Below, piece by piece: positions 3,301 through 5,932 of a DNA stretch of 5,932 bases (position 1 is its first letter; each line of letters opens with the position of its first letter). The notes beneath the pieces are model-generated. The model had not been told where the DNA came from. It saw only the letters and a list, made by a program, of their open reading frames with translations, and made no database searches. The stretch lies in contig CAUCTV010000073.1 of assembly GCA_958445895.1 (NCBI GenBank), positions 1 to 5,932 on the forward strand, written 5' to 3'. A program made the position numbers and the translations under genes. This DNA is from an uncultured Collinsella sp. (lineage in GTDB: Bacteria; Actinomycetota; Coriobacteriia; Coriobacteriales; Coriobacteriaceae).

Positions 3301-5932
3301 GCTCGTCCAGTGGACGCCATCGAGACTCGTCTCAACACGCATCTTGGTCACAGTGCCGTTGCCGGCGTCATCGCGCGGATAGTACTCGAGCTTATCGAGC
3401 TTGTAAGCGCGTCCATAGTCAACGGTAAGCGCCTTGCCCAGATCGTTGCCACCGGAGTGGAAACCGCCGTCGCCCGACTGGAACTCATGGTCGAAGGCGA
3501 GCTCGGCCTTATGGCTGCCGTAAAGTGAGCCCTCCCAGGTGATTTGCTCGGCGTCGGGGACGTTCCGCCACGGATCGAGTGCGGAGTTCGCCTCGAGCAC
3601 ATCGCTCCAGGCGGAGTAGCCCTCGGCGTTGCGCGAACGAATCTGGTAGGTGTGCTTGCTATTGTAGGCGAGGTCGGTGTGCGTGAACTCGGCCGCATCA
3701 CCCACGGCGAACACGGTGCCGTCGACCTTAAGGTCGTAGGAGGTAGCACCATCGACCTTTCCCCAGGTGAGCTTGATGCTCGTTGGGGTCGTGACGTCCT
3801 CGGGGGCAGCAAGGTTCGTGGGTGCGGAGAGGCTCTCGTTGAGGCGATCGGCTGTGAGCGTGGCGTCGGCGTTCACGAAACCGCCCAACTCGAGCGTCTG
3901 CGCCGCTGCAGCAACATCGGTCTTCGCGAACTTGACGTAGACCTTGGGGTTCGTGGTGATCTTGGTGTTGTTGAAGCTCTCGCCCTGCTCGGCCTCGGTG
4001 CCGTCCGCATCGCTGCCGTAGTGGTTGAGGTTGGGGGTCTCGCTGTAGAAGTAGACCGCCTGGCCGGCCTCGGGGGTCGCGGCGTCAAAGGTCTCCTGCG
4101 AGTCGACCTCAACCACGTTGAGCGCGGATCCGCCGTTCTTGGCGACGACGCTCGTGGGCTCGGCGGACACGTTGGCCACGAAGGTCGTGGTGCGGTTGGA
4201 GTCGTAGCCGTTGTAGCCACCCTGCGAGGCCTCGGCGGTAAAGGTCGCGGTGCCGCCTGCGGCCTTGGAGCTGTAGACGGTGCTCACATGCTCACCGTAG
4301 GAGATATTGTCGATCGTACCGTAGGAATCGTCCTCACTCGTGTTGTTCACGATGGAGGAGCCGTCGTCCTCGTACTGCGTAAAGGTGCCGTCGCCCTCGG
4401 TGGCGAAGAACTCGACGATACGCTGGCTGCGGTCGGTACCCTTGGTGTTGGTGTCGCTCACGGCCTCGGGGTTGTTGTTCTCGGCGTACATCGGCACGAT
4501 AGCGTTGGCCTTCACAAACAGCGGCAGCTTCCAAAGCGGAGCCTCGTAGTTGTTGAGAACCTGGCCGCCGCGATACTGCTTACCCGAGAAGTAATCGATC
4601 CAGATGGTGGGATTCTCGTCGGTGCCGTAGTTGGGGAGGTAAATCCCATTGCGAATGTCGTTGCCGTTCTCGTCTGCCTGGGTATCCTGATACACCGGTG
4701 CCACTAGGAAGTTCTCACCGAACATATACTGGTACTGCGTCGAAGTGCTTGCGGCGTACTCGGAGTTGTCGGAAAGCAGCATGGCGCGGATCATGGGCAG
4801 GCCGGCATCGCCGTTACCCGTGTCGATGTTGGCCGCCGAGGCCGCGCTCGTGTAGATATAGGGCATGAGCTGCGCCTTGAGCTTGAGGTAGAAGCGCGAG
4901 ATGCCTGTGTAGGGATCGCCGTGCGTCATGGGCGATTTACGGTAGGTGCCCCAACCGTCCATGTCAAGCATAGAGGGCGTGAACGTCTTCCACTGGTAGT
5001 CACGCGCAGAGATGATGGGGTCGCCGCCAAAGATGCCATCCATGTCGGAGCCGATGTTGGGGTTGCCCGAAAGACTCTGACCGATATACGTGGGGATATG
5101 GAAGCGAATGTACTCCCAGTTACCGCCATACTGGTCGCCGGTCCAAATGCCGCCAAAGCGCTGCGTGCCGGCCCAACCATCGAGTGTGATGATGTTGGGG
5201 CGCTTGTTGGCGCCGGTCGTCACCGTATCATAAGCTGTCTTGATGCCATTAAGACCAAAGGAGTAGCCAGATCCAACCCAGGCGACGTCGGTCTTAAGGG
5301 TAGAGATGCCTCCCGTCTTGACCTCGGCGTCGAAGTCGCGAAGCAGGTGCCACGGGGTCTCGGAGTTGCTGTCGGGCTCAAGGTTGGACTGGGTCCACAA
5401 GCCCGTGCTCACACCCTTGGAGTTGGCATACTCGGTGAACTTCTTAAGGTTGTCGACATTGGCACGCACAGCGTTAAGACGGTCAGCCGAGCTCGTTCCG
5501 TCGGAGTTGACGCCGCCGGTCTTGTAGTAACCGTTCTGGCCATAGCCGGCGCCGTAGCCGTCGTTCGGCAGGAACCAACCGAGCGGCATGTCGTTGTCCT
5601 CGTAGTCATCAATAACCTGCCGAGCAGAGAACTGGCGGTCGAAATCGGTCGCTTTCATGTTCTCGGTATCAACCGTAGGGCCCTCACCGTTGAGCGTCTC
5701 GGCCGCAAGTGTGCCGTCGAGCTTGTAGCCCGTCGACATGCCAGACTCGTACTTAACGTTGCCCTTCTCGCTCGAGGACTTGCTGCCCTTGGTCTCCCAC
5801 TTCTTTTGACCCGAGGTCGTTGACCAGCCATCACGGTTGTAGGCATTAAGATGACCAAGGTAGAACCCGTACTCGGGCAGCAGTACCGGGTTGCCGGTCA
5901 CCTTGTAGTAGTCCTGCAGCATCTCGGTTGCC
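313..5932 (-). CDS. Giant cell-wall-anchored GH31 family glycosidase, 5'-truncated by the window (possible alpha-N-acetylgalactosaminidase)
   Basis: This is the C-terminal part of an extracellular, sortase-anchored GH31 glycosidase. It enters in frame at the right edge and ends with TAG at 315-313; the Met at 5922 is internal because Ala-Thr-Glu precede it and the protein begins mid-fold. Residues below count from that Met. Modules in order: GH31 barrel 1-478 (candidate nucleophile D212, acid/base D263); C-terminal beta-sandwiches 479-697; fibronectin III 698-780; F5/8C 782-920; EF-hand/half-dockerin 926-990; cohesin-like 1002-1138; galactose-binding-like 1145-1312; bacterial Ig-like 1316-1406; FIVAR 1408-1474; F5/8C 1480-1642; FIVAR 1646-1717 and 1727-1792; Gly/Asn spacer; IPNTG 1834-1838; membrane helix 1842-1862; tail HRRSKAK. 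The missing 5' part should encode a signal peptide and the GH31 N-terminal beta-sandwich. The frame is unbroken, so the enzyme looks functional. GH31 membership is firm. The substrate, perhaps alpha-GalNAc on mucin O-glycans, is inferred from motifs and architecture. Confidence 0.95.
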   Translation of the reverse strand, partial: ATEMLQDYYKVTGNPVLLPEYGFYLGHLNAYNRDGWSTTSGQKKWETKGSKSSSEKGNVKYESGMSTGYKLDGTLAAETLNGEGPTVDTENMKATDFDRQFSARQVIDDYEDNDMPLGWFLPNDGYGAGYGQNGYYKTGGVNSDGTSSADRLNAVRANVDNLKKFTEYANSKGVSTGLWTQSNLEPDSNSETPWHLLRDFDAEVKTGGISTLKTDVAWVGSGYSFGLNGIKTAYDTVTTGANKRPNIITLDGWAGTQRFGGIWTGDQYGGNWEYIRFHIPTYIGQSLSGNPNIGSDMDGIFGGDPIISARDYQWKTFTPSMLDMDGWGTYRKSPMTHGDPYTGISRFYLKLKAQLMPYIYTSAASAANIDTGNGDAGLPMIRAMLLSDNSEYAASTSTQYQYMFGENFLVAPVYQDTQADENGNDIRNGIYLPNYGTDENPTIWIDYFSGKQYRGGQVLNNYEAPLWKLPLFVKANAIVPMYAENNNPEAVSDTNTKGTDRSQRIVEFFATEGDGTFTQYEDDGSSIVNNTSEDDSYGTIDNISYGEHVSTVYSSKAAGGTATFTAEASQGGYNGYDSNRTTTFVANVSAEPTSVVAKNGGSALNVVEVDSQETFDAATPEAGQAVYFYSETPNLNHYGSDADGTEAEQGESFNNTKITTNPKVYVKFAKTDVAAAAQTLELGGFVNADATLTADRLNESLSAPTNLAAPEDVTTPTSIKLTWGKVDGATSYDLKVDGTVFAVGDAAEFTHTDLAYNSKHTYQIRSRNAEGYSAWSDVLEANSALDPWRNVPDAEQITWEGSLYGSHKAELAFDHEFQSGDGGFHSGGNDLGKALTVDYGRAYKLDKLEYYPRDDAGNGTVTKMRVETSLDGVHWTSQEVDWARSADCKTVAFDGTVAARYVRMTPLASVGNFFSASEIAIYKTDGTDGFAVGSNLNKATISDGDYSNMKNYLGLENREPDTPTFGSQIRDHFADLNDNGVYDVYDYSFTMAGLDGGTKQKGKVAGSLAVIPSKTEVEAGDEITVDVYAADAKNVNALGALVNFKSDQFEFVSESIAQDGSTAGMENLSREKVQFADRTQTINLAFANRGDGKLYNGTGAVASFKLKAKTAGKVELPSTSWLIGPACDALEFASDGTVTMPDVPQPTVAEYGQDAFNITMTNDELTTDDGTNVEKLIQQKSYNALFDNNEGDNGFEFLWNWSGNWDSEGKLPSYVKLPTTMTFAFKTPSKLDSVEVVNRNGGNGTVQKIKAVVTFEDGSTQEFAGGEYDSFLARYAFDLSAENKGKKATKVEVTPLEASGDQMLTLREVNFNYTQGVEAIEGVELGKNQTEFFEGDITPVDAKATPESAGYPYVTVESSDPSVVSVSAVQAGDSVSYYLRANKAGKAKITVASVLDPSKTASYEVEVKAGVDTSALVAALSKAAGYSESVYTKDSYAALTTAVEAAQKLLDSGQGSYSKKDVADATAKIEKAIDGLKMRPVDEKILINTPENRKNVKVAGFSSEADYEGSNAVNALDGDERTLWHSDWAHGTGMPQYLSVDLGRDYDLTDVTFLPRQDGGTNGDIFEAEILVSDTADGYEKGTAASMGTFAFDNDGRVLTDRGDWKQMSFGAARGRYVTVKVIHAGGGDVDAYCSMAELKFYGTAVPDPVAKDDLTAAIEKVDAELAAGDLKAGDYTEASWTALENALASARAILSDEDATQDEVDQALRALESARDALEKTPVVPVENPTKKQLKALVKQAKETDTRGKTAESVKALTDAITYAEDVLGDENASDTQIQAAYSQLKLAIESLKDADSGNQGGSGNQGSGNGSNGGNQAGKPAGDKAQGSKKNGSAIPNTGDQTAATVATVGGLGAIIAAIGAFFHRRSKAK
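316..540 (-). other. Wall spacer and sortase sorting signal (IPNTG)
   Basis: The C-terminus has the full cell-wall anchoring layout. A Gly/Asn/Ser/Gln-rich spacer (1795-1815) is partly built from GNQG units, with an 11-bp direct repeat at 509-519 and 527-537. Then come a Lys-containing linker, IPNTG (1834-1838, nt 423-409), a hydrophobic helix of about 21 residues (1842-1862) and the basic tail HRRSKAK. Sortase cleavage between Thr and Gly would attach the enzyme to peptidoglycan. Ile replaces the usual Leu at the first position of LPXTG. Confidence 0.93.
547..1701 (-). repeat. Three FIVAR repeats flanking the CBM32-like module
   Basis: Three helical repeats of about 65-70 residues lie at 1408-1474 (nt 1701-1501), 1646-1717 (987-772) and 1727-1792 (744-547). 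Each has the FIVAR pattern of two or three amphipathic helices: an early L..A...A segment, a central S/Y-x-x-L/W-x-x-A-h-x-x-A core (SYAALTTAVEAA, SWTALENALASA, SVKALTDAITYA) and a final L-x-x-A-I/R-x-x-L segment. The second and third are adjacent; the first is separated from them by the CBM32-like module. FIVAR domains are common stalk or matrix-binding modules in Gram-positive surface proteins. Confidence 0.85.
997..1485 (-). other. Canonical F5/8 type C (CBM32-like) carbohydrate-binding module
   Basis: Residues 1480-1642 carry the full F5/8C pattern: NAVNALDGDERTLWHSDW (1508-1525), LSVDLGRDYDLTDVTFLPR (1535-1553), a G-G-T-N-G-D loop, a late GRYVTVKV strand and the closing AELKFYG strand. 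H1522 and R1553 fall where CBM32 proteins place sugar-contacting residues. It is the most typical of the three binding modules and lies close to the wall, between FIVAR domains. Confidence 0.85.
1705..2490 (-). other. Galactose-binding-like module and bacterial Ig-like domain
   Basis: Residues 1145-1312 resemble a diverged F5/8C-type beta-sandwich: YNALFDNN-EG loop, Trp-rich FLWNWSGNW, PTTMTFAFKTPSKLDSVEVV, G-N-G-T loop and a closing LREVNFNY strand. Residues 1316-1406 look like a bacterial Ig-like (BIG_2) domain: a short leading strand, SSDPSVVSVS, then NKAGKAKITVAS and a final YEVEV strand. The Ig-like part is probably a spacer; the ligand of the first part is unknown. Confidence 0.55.
2509..3147 (-). 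other. EF-hand (dockerin-like) segment joined to a cohesin-like domain
   Basis: Residues 926-990 contain one canonical 12-residue calcium loop, DLNDNGVYDVYD (972-983; D1, N3, N5 and D12 of the loop; nt 3009-2974). An earlier degenerate copy around SDGDYSNMKNY (939-949) makes the segment dockerin-like. It runs straight into residues 1002-1138, whose VAGSLAVIPSKTEVEAGDEITVDVYA start, NALGALVNF strand and GTGAVASFKLKAKTAG stretch are cohesin hallmarks. In clostridial glycosidases cohesin and dockerin modules join different enzymes. Here both kinds sit side by side in one chain, so they could pair internally or with partner enzymes, or the EF-hand could be merely structural. Confidence 0.65.
3163..3831 (-). 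other. Fibronectin type III followed by F5/8 type C module
   Basis: Residues 698-780 show the fibronectin III pattern: APTNLAAP start, IKLTW strand with its Trp (W720), Y729, L751 and the YQIRSRNAEGYSAWS end. Residues 782-920 form a discoidin/F5/8C fold: TVDYGRAYKLDKLEYYPR, a G-N-G-T loop, ETSLDGVHW, then ARYVRMTP and SEIAIY at the end. The N-terminal binding loop (AFDHEFQSGDGGFHSGG) departs from the usual D-G-x-x-x-T-x-W-x-S form, so the ligand may differ. Such modules usually bind galactose or GalNAc-type sugars. Confidence 0.75.
3832..4488 (-). other. GH31 C-terminal beta-sandwich region
   Basis: Residues 479-697 follow the barrel and its proximal strands (LWKLPLFVKANAIVPMY, 463-479). They contain VEFFATEGDGTFTQYEDDGSS (503-523), the Y-E-D-D-G signature of the DUF5110-type distal C-terminal domain of GH31 enzymes, then beta-rich Thr/Ala sequence. 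The segment 600-697 has no motif I can name and may be another beta-sandwich or linker. Confidence 0.65.
4489..5932 (-). other. GH31 catalytic barrel within the surface glycosidase
   Basis: The domain opens with LPEYGFYLGHLNAYNRD (residues 15-31), the GH31 region entering the barrel. A 60-residue polar insertion (about 35-95) precedes the strand DMPLGWFLPNDGYGAGYG (111-128). The nucleophile candidate is D212 in LKTDVAWVGSGYSFGLNG (codon 5289-5287). The acid/base candidate is D263 in GIWTGDQYGGNWEYIRFHI (codon 5136-5134), followed by the GH31-like stretch SLSGNPNIGSDMDGIFGG (283-300). The conserved R-x-L-K-A-x-L-M-PYIYT helix is at 343-359 and FLVAPV at 405-410. The classical alpha-glucosidase nucleophile motif (W-x-D-M-N-E) is absent. 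K-T-D resembles alpha-xylosidase and alpha-GalNAcase members, and from memory the VAWVG-GYSFG context resembles the GH31_18 alpha-N-acetylgalactosaminidases. Confidence 0.85.

Noticed and set aside
2932..3528. A 198-codon plus-strand open frame.
   Set aside because: Antisense to the F5/8C and EF-hand modules, with no family resemblance.
3544..4707. A 387-codon plus-strand open frame.
   Set aside because: Antisense shadow of the fibronectin, beta-sandwich and late barrel coding region; no domain, no convincing ribosome binding site, composition biased to Val/Gly/Leu.
4921..5823. A 300-codon plus-strand open frame opposite the GH31 barrel.
   Set aside because: The minus strand here encodes the catalytic barrel with both Asp candidates; the plus frame has no recognisable motif.
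5920..5922. The Met at 5922 as the start of the GH31 gene.
   Set aside because: The frame stays open to the window edge (Ala-Thr-Glu precede it), and the protein would begin inside the GH31 fold without signal peptide or N-terminal domain.

Overview
The window comes from a high-GC, Gram-positive gut-type bacterium, most likely a Coriobacteriia member such as Collinsella. This is an inference from three things: GC-rich codon use, a sortase-type cell-wall anchor, and a very long multimodular surface glycosidase with FIVAR, F5/8-type C (CBM32-like), cohesin-like and EF-hand/dockerin-like modules. No rRNA or other taxonomic marker is present, so the genus is not proven.

Both genes lie on the minus strand. 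About 95% of the window (5932 down to 313) is one open reading frame: the C-terminal 1872 residues of a giant cell-wall-anchored glycoside hydrolase family 31 (GH31) enzyme, whose 5' end lies beyond the right edge. In protein order the modules are the GH31 (beta/alpha)8 barrel with both catalytic Asp candidates, the GH31 C-terminal beta-sandwiches, fibronectin type III, an F5/8C module, an EF-hand (half-dockerin) segment joined to a cohesin-like domain, a second galactose-binding-like module, a bacterial Ig-like domain, FIVAR 1, a canonical F5/8C (CBM32) module, FIVAR 2 and 3, a Gly/Asn/Ser-rich wall spacer, an IPNTG sorting motif, a membrane helix and a basic tail. The motifs around the nucleophile fit the GH31 branch with alpha-N-acetylgalactosaminidase activity (GH31_18) better than classical alpha-glucosidases. 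That points to host mucin O-glycans as substrate, but the assignment is tentative.

The gene ends 18 nt before a strong intrinsic terminator (251-294). A 217-bp intergenic region (96-312) then holds this terminator, a candidate promoter with a TATACT -10 box embedded next to an inverted repeat, a small leader hairpin and a perfect AGGAGGT Shine-Dalgarno. These lead into purE (95 to the left edge), of which only the first 31 codons are present. The two genes therefore appear to be separate transcription units: an accessory surface glycan-degrading enzyme beside a housekeeping purine-synthesis gene. Large plus-strand open frames opposite the GH31 gene are antisense shadows of its GC-rich codons.
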